Translations under genes and position numbers: made by a program
Notes under the pieces: model-generated
What the model was told of the DNA's origin: nothing
Seen by the model: the letters and a program-made list of their open reading frames with translations, nothing else
The model's database searches: none
NCBI RefSeq assembly: GCF_014252115.1
Contig: NZ_CP059211.1
Location: forward strand, 517,182-581,181
From: Blattabacterium cuenoti
GTDB taxonomy: Bacteria; Bacteroidota; Bacteroidia; Flavobacteriales; Blattabacteriaceae
Length of the DNA: 64,000 nt
Reading direction: 5' to 3'
Shown here: in pieces, positions 54,757 to 64,000 of the stretch
Layout: the number at the start of each line of letters is the position of its first letter
How positions within the stretch are numbered: the stretch's first letter is position 1

Positions 54757-54769
54757 AAAAACCACAAAT

Positions 54770-56290
<1,521 letters not shown>

Positions 56291-56359
56291 TTATATAAAA
56301 ACTATATTATTATATTTGTAATAAATGTATAGAAATGTATAGAGAAAAAAAAGGAAATT

Positions 56360-57298
56360 TTGAAAATTCATTCATTGATTGATAAATTTTCTTCTTTTTA
56401 TCCATGTGTGTTTACACTTGGTATTTTCGATGGAGTTCATATAGGTCATCAAAAAATTATTAAAAATTTAATTTTTAGATCTAAAACGAGATATTCTTCC
56501 GTACTACTTACTTTTTATCCACACCCAAAAGATGTATTGTCTTCTGATAAGAATTTTTTTTATTTAAATACTCTTACTGAAAGAATATATAATTTGGAAA
56601 AAACAGGAATAGAACATTTGATTATTCATCCTTTCACTCTTAGTTTTTCAAGAATAAAAACAAAAGATTTTTTAAAGAAAATTTTACATCCTAAATATAA
56701 AATTAGAAAGATCATTACTGGATATGATTCCCATATTGGAAAAAATAGAGATAATTATTATGAAGAAGTAAAAAAAATATCTCATCTTTATGGAGTTAAG
56801 GTTTATAAAGTTAGTCCTTACAAATTGAAAAAAAAAGTAATTAGTTCTACTCATATACGTGAATCTCTTTTATTAGGAAATATAGAATGGGCAAATAAAG
56901 CTTTAGGATACTTTTATACATTGTCTGGTAACGTTATACAAGGAAAAGGGATAGGAAAAAAAATCAATTTTCCTACTGCAAATCTACAAGTAGATTCTAA
57001 AAAATTGATTCCTAAAAAAGGTGTTTATGCAGTCAAAATTAATTATTTGTATAAAATATATTTAGGAATGTTAAATATTGGTATAAACCCTACAGTAGAG
57101 AAAGAAAATAAAAAAGTAAAAATAGAAGTACATATATTCGATTTTTTTGAAAATATATATGGAAAAAAAATAGACATTTTAATGATTTGTATAATACGTG
57201 AAGAAAAAAAATTTAACTCCATACAAGAATTGAAAAAACAAATAAGTGTGGACAAAATAAATATTCAAAAATTTTTTTCTCGTGAAAAAAAAAATTGA
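56360..57298 (+). CDS. ribF: Bifunctional riboflavin kinase / FAD synthetase
   Basis: Makes FMN and then FAD from riboflavin. The N-terminal nucleotidyltransferase domain (about 15-165) has FTLGIFDGVHIGHQKII with the HxGH-like motif; the C-terminal flavokinase domain (about 185-305) has GKGIGKKINFPTANL. The start is TTG 56360, because an in-frame stop lies upstream, no ATG fits, and AAGGA lies about 6 bp before it. 312 residues is normal. It overlaps the next gene by 17 bp. Confidence 0.94.
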   Translation: MKIHSLIDKFSSFYPCVFTLGIFDGVHIGHQKIIKNLIFRSKTRYSSVLLTFYPHPKDVLSSDKNFFYLNTLTERIYNLEKTGIEHLIIHPFTLSFSRIKTKDFLKKILHPKYKIRKIITGYDSHIGKNRDNYYEEVKKISHLYGVKVYKVSPYKLKKKVISSTHIRESLLLGNIEWANKALGYFYTLSGNVIQGKGIGKKINFPTANLQVDSKKLIPKKGVYAVKINYLYKIYLGMLNIGINPTVEKENKKVKIEVHIFDFFENIYGKKIDILMICIIREEKKFNSIQELKKQISVDKINIQKFFSREKKN

Positions 57299-59945
57299 TA
57301 AAATTCTTAATTTTTTTTTAGAAAACTCTAACTCAAAAATTTTTTTCATATCAAAAAATTCTGAAATTATAGAATATATTAAAAATAAATACAGTTCAAA
57401 ATTTTCTTCAAAAACTAAATTTTTTACAATAGAAAAATTTTTTGAAAATATCTCCGGACTTAGACTTTTAGATAACCATTTAATCTTACTTTATTTTTTC
57501 TCTTTTTTAAAAAAAAATGATTTTACAGAAAAAAATTTTCAGGATTTTTTTAATTGGGGTCTTGAAATATTGCATGATTTTGAAAATATAGATTTTAATA
57601 TGATAAATGTTGAAAATTTTTTTTATTCCATTATTTCAACAGAAAAAATAAATAAATGGAATTTTGATCTTTTAAAACAAAAAAAAAACTTTTTTTGGGA
57701 AAAAATACATAAGTATTATTATATTTTACAATCTCAACTATTTAAAAGAGGAATTGCTTATCATGGCATGCTTTTCAGAGCAGGAATTTCTCGTCTAGAT
57801 TCTTTTATAAATAAAAATTTAGACACAAAACTTGTATTATTTCTTGTCGATTATGTTGCATTTAGTGAATGCGAAAAAGTTTTAATTCAAAAAATTATTC
57901 AACAAGGATTAGTTTATGATCTATGTGAAAAAAACGTTTCAATTTCAAACATAGATTTAGAATATTTTAATAAAAAAAAGATTTTGAAAAAAAATTTACA
58001 ATATGATAATTTAAAAATTATTGGTGTTTCGAAAGAAATAGAGCAAATAAAAATTGTGGAAAATATCATATATAAATTAATAAAGAAAAATCAAAAACTT
58101 AACAAAATACTTTTAATGCCAGGAGATAAATATCTGACTACTCCATTAGTATATTCTATAAAAAAAAAATTAGGAATTAAAATATCTTTCAATTTTAATT
58201 ATCCATTAAATGATATTCCCATTTATTATACTTTTTATTCTATATTACAGTTATTATTAAATAAAAATAAATTTAAAAAATTCACTAAAAAAGATGTTAT
58301 AAATGTATTATCTAATGGGTACATTCAAAAATTTTTTTTGAAAAAAAATTCAATTTTAAAAAAATTAGAAACAGAAAATAATTCCGATTTTCTTTGTGAA
58401 GATATAATCAAAAAATATTTATATAAAAACGATTTATGGGGAATTTTTAAAATTCCAACTAATAATATCAAAATAATCCTTATAAGTCTTATTAGTTTTA
58501 TTACAAAATTGAAAAATTTTCTTATTACAAATATTAAAAAACATTTTTTGGAATTAAAATTTATTTCTAAACTAGAAGTTTATATACAAAAGTTAAGAAT
58601 AATAGCTAGAAAAACTAAAAATTTATCTATAGGAATTCATGATGTATTTAATATATACGAACAATTTACTAATACAGAAAACATACGATACATACGTAAA
58701 AGTAGAAAAGGTTTATACGTAACAGGTTTTATGGATAGTTTTATAGAAGATTTTGATATTGTAATTATCACTTCTTTTAATGAAGGAAATATTCCTCCAA
58801 ACTATTATAGTAATAAAAAGAGCTCCTTCATTCCCTTTGATATACATAAAAAATTACAAATCAATAATAATAATGAGGATTTTTATTTTCATCATTTAAT
58901 AAAAATCATTCAATTTTCGAAACAAACATATCTAATATATAAAAATCAACCAGATGAAATTAATTCTGGAGAAAAAAGTCGTTTTATTCATAGAATAGAA
59001 ATAATTTCTAAAATTTCAAAAAAAAAAATAAATAAACCATTATTTCCTATAATAAACTCAAAAAGAGTTCCTATTATAATAAATAAAACGAAATCTATAA
59101 TTCATTGTTTACATGAATTAATGCATAAAGGTTTATCTCCCTCTTCTATTCATTTATACAATTATAATCCTCTTCTATTCTATTATAAAAAAATACTTAA
59201 GTTAAATGATCCAGAAACAATATCCGATAAAAAAAAAATAGGAAAAATTATCCATCAAGTATTAAAAATTTTATATGATCCTATAAAAAACAGTTGGATT
59301 ACTATTGATTCTATTCATCAAATGAAAAAAAAGTATGAATTTATTATAAAAAAAATTCTTTTAGACGAAAGAGAAATTACTGAAGGTAATAGTATGTTTT
59401 TTTATTTTATCATAAAAAATTACATAGATAATTTCATTTCATGGGATAAAAAATTTATTGTAAACGGACATAAAATTTTTCTAAAAAAAATAGAATACAA
59501 AGTATCTTCTATATTAAATATAGGATCAAAACAGGTAAATATACATGGAATTATAGATAGAATAGATGAATATGACGGGGAAACTCGTATTCTCGATTAT
59601 AAAATAGGATTCTCAAAAAATAAAGAAATTAACATTTCTTTTAAAAATATTGAAAATATTTTTTATGATACAAATTATGCAAAAACTATGCAATTACTTA
59701 TTTATGCCTATTTATGGTTTCAATCTTCAATATTGAAAAAAAATAAAAAAAAACCTCTTATCATAGGAATTATTTCACCAAAAATGAATGGAGACATATC
59801 ACAAATTCCTATAAATATTTTTTATAATTCTCAAAAAAAAAATATAACATATACAGATTATGAATCTGTCATTTTACCATTTCTGATGAAAAGAATTTCA
59901 GATATATTAGATCCCAAAATTCCAATTATAGAAAAGATTTATTGA
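57282..59945 (+). CDS. PD-(D/E)XK nuclease family protein (AddB-like)
   Basis: Large helicase/nuclease-like protein resembling the AddB subunit of the AddAB recombination complex in Bacteroidetes. The C-terminal third carries the PD-(D/E)XK nuclease motifs GIIDRIDEYDGE (about 752-763) and ILDYKIG, followed by a QLLIYAYLW helix with the conserved Gln. No Walker A motif is apparent at the N-terminus, as in inactivated AddB helicase folds. At 887 residues it is near full length. It starts at GTG 57282, overlapping ribF by 17 bp. The partner AddA is not in this window. Confidence 0.82.
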   Translation: MKKKIDKILNFFLENSNSKIFFISKNSEIIEYIKNKYSSKFSSKTKFFTIEKFFENISGLRLLDNHLILLYFFSFLKKNDFTEKNFQDFFNWGLEILHDFENIDFNMINVENFFYSIISTEKINKWNFDLLKQKKNFFWEKIHKYYYILQSQLFKRGIAYHGMLFRAGISRLDSFINKNLDTKLVLFLVDYVAFSECEKVLIQKIIQQGLVYDLCEKNVSISNIDLEYFNKKKILKKNLQYDNLKIIGVSKEIEQIKIVENIIYKLIKKNQKLNKILLMPGDKYLTTPLVYSIKKKLGIKISFNFNYPLNDIPIYYTFYSILQLLLNKNKFKKFTKKDVINVLSNGYIQKFFLKKNSILKKLETENNSDFLCEDIIKKYLYKNDLWGIFKIPTNNIKIILISLISFITKLKNFLITNIKKHFLELKFISKLEVYIQKLRIIARKTKNLSIGIHDVFNIYEQFTNTENIRYIRKSRKGLYVTGFMDSFIEDFDIVIITSFNEGNIPPNYYSNKKSSFIPFDIHKKLQINNNNEDFYFHHLIKIIQFSKQTYLIYKNQPDEINSGEKSRFIHRIEIISKISKKKINKPLFPIINSKRVPIIINKTKSIIHCLHELMHKGLSPSSIHLYNYNPLLFYYKKILKLNDPETISDKKKIGKIIHQVLKILYDPIKNSWITIDSIHQMKKKYEFIIKKILLDEREITEGNSMFFYFIIKNYIDNFISWDKKFIVNGHKIFLKKIEYKVSSILNIGSKQVNIHGIIDRIDEYDGETRILDYKIGFSKNKEINISFKNIENIFYDTNYAKTMQLLIYAYLWFQSSILKKNKKKPLIIGIISPKMNGDISQIPINIFYNSQKKNITYTDYESVILPFLMKRISDILDPKIPIIEKIY

Positions 59946-60997
59946 TATAAAATATATTTTTCTATATAATCACCTACTTCTTCAGTAGTAGAAGATAATT
60001 TATAATCAATAATATCTGGTGTACATATTTTTTTTTCAATAGAATTTTGAACAGCTTTTTCCAAATGATTTTTTTCTTTATACATTCCAAAATGTTCTAA
60101 CATCATAGATGCCGAAAGAATACATCCTATTGGATTTGCGATATTTTTTCCTTTTGCTTGAGGATAAGATCCATGTATAGGTTCAAACATTATTTTATCC
60201 CCTCCTGTAGAAGCCGAAGGAAGTAAACCTAAAGAACCTGTTAATACGCTTGATTCATCTGAAAGAATATCTCCAAACATATTATCTGTTAAAATAATAT
60301 CAAATTTTTTAGGATTCATAATGATTTGCATGGATGCATTATCTATATACAAAAAATCTAAACATATATCTGGATAATCTAACGATATTTCTTTAATGAC
60401 CTCTCTCCACAACCTAGAAGTTTCTAATACATTAGCTTTATCTACCAATGTTACTTTTTTTTTACGAGAAAAAGCAGCTTTAAAAGCCTTTTCTCCAATT
60501 CTTTCAATTTCTTTTTTAGAATAAACACAATGATCGTAAGCTTTATTACCATTTTTACAACGACCTTTTTTTCCAAAATAAATCCCTCCTGTTAATTCAC
60601 GATATATAATAAAATTGACTTCCTTTAATAATTCCTTTTTTATAGGAGACTTATCTAGTTTAGGAAAAACTATTATAGGACGAATATTACAATATAAATT
60701 CATTTTTTTCCTTAGTTTTAACAATCCATCTTCAGGTCTCATACCTATTGGATTGTGATCGTATTTAGGATCTCCTATGCTGCCAAATAAAACAGCATCT
60801 GACTTCAAACAATGATCTATAGTTTCTTCTGGCATAGGATCGCTAAATTTCTCTATAGCTTTAGATCCGGCTAAAATATTCTTATAACGAAAGTCATGAC
60901 CATATTTTATGGATATAGAATTTAAAACTTTAATAGTTTGTCTAATAACCTCAGGCCCTATTCCATCTCCTTCTATTACAGAAATATTTTTTATCAT
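59939..60997 (-). CDS. leuB: 3-isopropylmalate dehydrogenase
   Basis: Oxidatively decarboxylates 3-isopropylmalate in leucine synthesis. The N-terminus EGDGIGPEV and the metal-binding signature [19 protein letters not shown] (about 240-258) are intact. 352 residues is normal. ATG overlaps the leuD stop by 4 bp. It overlaps the AddB-like gene end by 7 bp. Confidence 0.97.
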   Translation of the reverse strand: MIKNISVIEGDGIGPEVIRQTIKVLNSISIKYGHDFRYKNILAGSKAIEKFSDPMPEETIDHCLKSDAVLFGSIGDPKYDHNPIGMRPEDGLLKLRKKMNLYCNIRPIIVFPKLDKSPIKKELLKEVNFIIYRELTGGIYFGKKGRCKNGNKAYDHCVYSKKEIERIGEKAFKAAFSRKKKVTLVDKANVLETSRLWREVIKEISLDYPDICLDFLYIDNASMQIIMNPKKFDIILTDNMFGDILSDESSVLTGSLGLLPSASTGGDKIMFEPIHGSYPQAKGKNIANPIGCILSASMMLEHFGMYKEKNHLEKAVQNSIEKKICTPDIIDYKLSSTTEEVGDYIEKYILYQ

Positions 60998-61599
60998 ATT
61001 AAAAAAAAATTTCTATTTTTTTCAAAATTTTCTACATCATTTTTAATAGAGATTAAAAAATCTATGTCATCATAACCATTTATAAAACAATTTTTTTTAT
61101 ATGGATGTATATAAAATTTATAAAATTCTCCTGTCTTTAAAATTGTTATTTTTTGATAAATTAAATCGATTTTTATTTTAACTTTTGGATTTATTTCAAC
61201 TGTATTAAATAATTTTTTTAAAAAATATTCGGATACTTCTACAGTTAGTAATCCATTATTTAATGCATTTTCTCTAAAAATATCAGCAAAAAAACTAGAT
61301 ATTATCACTCTAAATCCATAATCAAAAAGAGCCCATGCAGCATGTTCACGGCTAGATCCGCATCCAAAATTTCTTCCGGATAAAAGTATCTTTCCATTAA
61401 AATTAGGGTTATTTAATATAAAATTTTTATTTAATGATCCATTTTTGTGATAACGCCAATCCATAAAAAGATTTTTTCCACATTCTTTACGTTCAGTTTC
61501 TTTTAAAAAACGGGCAGGTATAATTTGATCCGTATCTACATCCTCTATAGACAATGGAACAACTTGGCTAAGTAACGTTGTAAATTTTTTCATAAACAT
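60994..61599 (-). CDS. leuD: 3-isopropylmalate dehydratase, small subunit
   Basis: With LeuC isomerises 2- to 3-isopropylmalate. Signatures: [17 protein letters not shown] near residue 17 and [17 protein letters not shown] (about 74-90). I chose ATG 61599 (ATG 61593 is also possible), giving about 201 residues; the extra N-terminal residues of a longer frame are unlike the family. The start lies 26-32 bp inside the leuC 3' end, so translation is coupled. Confidence 0.95.
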   Translation of the reverse strand: MFMKKFTTLLSQVVPLSIEDVDTDQIIPARFLKETERKECGKNLFMDWRYHKNGSLNKNFILNNPNFNGKILLSGRNFGCGSSREHAAWALFDYGFRVIISSFFADIFRENALNNGLLTVEVSEYFLKKLFNTVEINPKVKIKIDLIYQKITILKTGEFYKFYIHPYKKNCFINGYDDIDFLISIKNDVENFEKNRNFFLI

Positions 61600-62971
61600 A
61601 TTTATTGATATCCACAATTTTACCTTCAATAGCTATAATAGCCGCTGTCAAAGGACTAGCAAGTAAAGTACGAGATCCTGGACCTTGTCTTCCTTCAAAA
61701 TTTCTATTAGATGTAGAAATACAATACTCTCCTGCAGGAATTTTATCCTCATTCATACCTAAACAAGCAGAACATCCTGGTTGACGAAAATCAAATCCAG
61801 AATCTTTGAAAATCTTATCTAATCCTTCTTTTTTAGTTTGTTTAACTACTTGATTTGATCCAGGTACAATCATTGCTCTTACATGATTTGCTTTTTTCTT
61901 TCCTTTTATTACAAAAGCTACTAATCTTAAGTCTTCTATTCTAGAATTTGTACAACTTCCTATAAAAATATAATTAATCATTTTTCCTATCAAAGATTCT
62001 CCTAATGAAAAACCCATATAATTCATAGAATTAGGATCTATAGTATTCAGTTTAGGAATTTTTTCAGATATCTTAATTGACATTCCAGGGTTTGTCCCAT
62101 ATGTTATCATAGGTTCAATATTTTCAACATTGAAAATGTATTCCTTATCAAATATTGTATCCTCATCTGTCCTTAAAGATTTCCAAAAATCTATAATATT
62201 TCTTTCTTTTAATTTAAGTTTTTGGAACTTCTTACATTTTTTCACATAGTCAAAAGTAATTTGATCTGGAGATATTAATCCACCTTTTGCTCCCATTTCT
62301 ATACTCATGTTACAAATAGTCATTCTACCTTCCATACTCATTTTTTTAATAGTAGACCCCATATATTCCACAAAATATCCAACTCCAGCATTCACTCCTA
62401 ATTTTGATATTATATATAAAATAACATCCTTTGGAGTAACTCCTTTCCTCAAATTCCCATTTAATTCTATTTTCATTTGTTTAGGTTTAGATGATAATAA
62501 ACATTGACTAGCCATAACCATAGTTACTTGACTGGTACCAATTCCAAAAGCTATACAGCCAAAGGCTCCATGAGTAGAAGTGTGACTATCCCCACAAACT
62601 ATTGTCATACCAGGTAAAGTATAACCTAATTCAGGACCAATTACGTGAACTATTCCATTATTTTTATCTCCTAATCCATATAATGTAATTCCATATTTAT
62701 TACAATTATCTGTTAATAAATCTATTTGTTTTCTAGATAAAGGATCTAAAATAGGTAAATGTTGATTAATTGTAGGAACATTATGATCTGCTGTTGCTAT
62801 AATTTGATTAGGCCTAAGAACAGATAAATTTCTTTTTTTTAGTTCCATAAAAGCTTGAGGACTTGTAACTTCATGTATATAATGTCTGTCTATATAAAGA
62901 ACAAATATTTCATTATCTAATTTCTTAATAATATGCGATTCCCAAATTTTATCAAATAATGATTTTGGCAT
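61568..62971 (-). CDS. leuC: 3-isopropylmalate dehydratase, large subunit
   Basis: Aconitase-family catalytic subunit with a 4Fe-4S cluster. Cluster Cys residues are visible in [13 protein letters not shown] (about 347) and [10 protein letters not shown] (about 407-416). The N-terminal DHNVPT and [13 protein letters not shown] motifs are also intact. 467 residues is normal. Starts 2 bp after leuA. Confidence 0.97.
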   Translation of the reverse strand: MPKSLFDKIWESHIIKKLDNEIFVLYIDRHYIHEVTSPQAFMELKKRNLSVLRPNQIIATADHNVPTINQHLPILDPLSRKQIDLLTDNCNKYGITLYGLGDKNNGIVHVIGPELGYTLPGMTIVCGDSHTSTHGAFGCIAFGIGTSQVTMVMASQCLLSSKPKQMKIELNGNLRKGVTPKDVILYIISKLGVNAGVGYFVEYMGSTIKKMSMEGRMTICNMSIEMGAKGGLISPDQITFDYVKKCKKFQKLKLKERNIIDFWKSLRTDEDTIFDKEYIFNVENIEPMITYGTNPGMSIKISEKIPKLNTIDPNSMNYMGFSLGESLIGKMINYIFIGSCTNSRIEDLRLVAFVIKGKKKANHVRAMIVPGSNQVVKQTKKEGLDKIFKDSGFDFRQPGCSACLGMNEDKIPAGEYCISTSNRNFEGRQGPGSRTLLASPLTAAIIAIEGKIVDINKYVYEKIYNVT

Positions 62972-62973
62972 TT

Positions 62974-64000
62974 TTATATAACATTTATTCTTCTATCATT
63001 CCTACTATGAGAATGCAATATTTGATTATTTTTTTTATGCTTTAAATTAACTTTATCTAATATTATTTTCAATTCTATATCAGTAATTTCTTTTTTTTTA
63101 TCTGCATATTCTAAAAAAATAGAATAAACTGAATCTAAAAAATTTTTATTAAAAAAATAACCTAATTTTTTATAACGATATGCTAAAGCGGACCTTCCAC
63201 TTCTGGCTGTAAGAATTATAGAAGACTCACATATTCCAACATCTTCTGGATTAATGCTTTCATAAGTTTCTCTTTTTTTAATAACTCCATCTTGATGGAT
63301 TCCAGAAGAATGAGAAAAAGCATTAACACCTACTATAGCTTTATTAGCTTGTACTTTCATTCCTGTATATTTTGATACCAAACAACTAGTAGAAGAAATT
63401 AATTTTGTATTAATATCAGTGAAGAAATTTAAATGATTATTTTGCTTAATAATCATAACAATTTCTTCTAAAGAAGTATTCCCTGCTCTTTCCCCTATTC
63501 CATTAATAGTACACTCTACTTGTTCTGCTCCATTCATAATTCCAGCTAATGAATTAGCAGTAGCCAGTCCTAAATCATTATGACAGTGAGTAGATAATAT
63601 AATCTTATGAATTCCTTTTACATTTTCTTTTAAAAAACGAATTTTATTTCCATATTCTTCTGGTAAACAATATCCTGTAGTATCAGGAATATTAATTACT
63701 GTTGCTCCACATTTGATTACAGTTTCACAAACTTTTGCTAAAAATTCATTTTCTGTACGTCCTGCATCCTCAGCATAAAATTCTACATCTTCTACAAATT
63801 TTTTTGCATATTTTACTGCGTGTATAGCTCTTTCTATTATTTTTTCTGGAGTACTATTAAATTTATAACGAATATGACAATCTGAGGTTCCTATTCCGGT
63901 ATGAATCCTAGGTCTTTTGGCGTTTTTCAACGATAAACTAGCAATTTCTATATCCTTTTCTATAGCTCTAGATAGAGCACAAACTACAGTTTTTGAAATA
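62974..64000 (-). CDS. leuA: 2-isopropylmalate synthase (5' end beyond window)
   Basis: First committed step of leucine synthesis: acetyl-CoA plus 2-oxoisovalerate. The frame is open to the right edge, where reverse translation gives [19 protein letters not shown], then [19 protein letters not shown]. The metal-binding [18 protein letters not shown] and the [12 protein letters not shown] motif follow. About 341 residues are present; the active-site N-terminus is outside. The regulatory C-terminal domain seems missing or very short, since the frame ends soon after [10 protein letters not shown], so feedback inhibition by leucine may be reduced. Confidence 0.95.
   Translation of the reverse strand, partial: ISKTVVCALSRAIEKDIEIASLSLKNAKRPRIHTGIGTSDCHIRYKFNSTPEKIIERAIHAVKYAKKFVEDVEFYAEDAGRTENEFLAKVCETVIKCGATVINIPDTTGYCLPEEYGNKIRFLKENVKGIHKIILSTHCHNDLGLATANSLAGIMNGAEQVECTINGIGERAGNTSLEEIVMIIKQNNHLNFFTDINTKLISSTSCLVSKYTGMKVQANKAIVGVNAFSHSSGIHQDGVIKKRETYESINPEDVGICESSIILTARSGRSALAYRYKKLGYFFNKNFLDSVYSIFLEYADKKKEITDIELKIILDKVNLKHKKNNQILHSHSRNDRRINVI

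Noticed and set aside
63928..63930. Start of leuA at TTG 63930
   Set aside because: The frame remains open to the window edge and upstream residues match LeuA, so the true start lies outside.

Overview
This is a gene-dense, very AT-rich (about three quarters A+T by eye) segment of a reduced bacterial genome. Gene content and order point to a flavobacterial insect endosymbiont, most probably Blattabacterium of cockroaches. Bacteroidetes signs are a fused secDF, a short RpoD lacking region 1.1, atpDC apart from the rest of the ATP synthase, the lptC / CNNM-transporter / PpiD-like cluster, a GlmU-like gene beside L31 type B, and TAnnTTTG-type promoter boxes. Endosymbiont signs are polyA/polyT drift, tiny intergenic gaps, overlapping convergent genes, decayed motifs and almost no mobile DNA. 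No insertion sequence, prophage, CRISPR array or rRNA was seen. The genus is inferred from pattern, not from a search.

Layout. 1-454: the 3' end of an open frame made of a perfect 27-bp tandem repeat (KKQTEKKDF), running into rluD; this is the only stretch over 300 bases outside a recognised gene. 454-13.3 kb: rluD, mgtE, leuS, glutamate dehydrogenase, pyrH-frr-asnS-rpoN, an aldehyde dehydrogenase and sufE. 13.4-18.3 kb (minus): metE, GlmU-like, rpmE2, FabH-like. 18.4-24.1 kb (plus): ubiE/menG, GH3-family gene, rpsO-pnp-rpoD, then a tRNA-Arg(ACG) on minus. 24.2-31.5 kb: tpiA and a DUF1599 gene (minus), folP, cdaA, murF, pdhA, pdhC, and terC (minus). 31.5-45.2 kb is an envelope region: MsbA-like ABC exporter, secDF-tatA, PpiD-like, CNNM, lptC, tRNA-Phe, ompH, bamA, uppS, nadK. 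45.4-51.2 kb: frameshifted mevalonate kinase, rluB, aroQ, engB, an alpha/beta hydrolase, rnc, fabF, acpP. 51.2-60 kb: pckA, ribE, pdxA, atpC-atpD, ribF and an AddB-like nuclease. 60-64 kb: the leucine operon leuA(partial)-leuC-leuD-leuB on minus.

The genes fit a nutritional mutualist: ammonia entry through glutamate dehydrogenase, carbon handling by PckA, TpiA and pyruvate dehydrogenase, synthesis of leucine, methionine, aromatic precursors, folate, B6 and riboflavin/FAD, plus a Gram-negative envelope assembly set.

No new multigene system is evident. The most unusual signals are the in-frame minisatellite at the left edge, the polyA frameshift in mevalonate kinase, an lptC with intact lipoprotein signal but no ATG/GTG/TTG start, a leucyl-tRNA synthetase whose editing site has lost its key residues, an engB stop lost so that it reads 115 bp into aroQ, and convergent gene pairs packed with no room for terminators.
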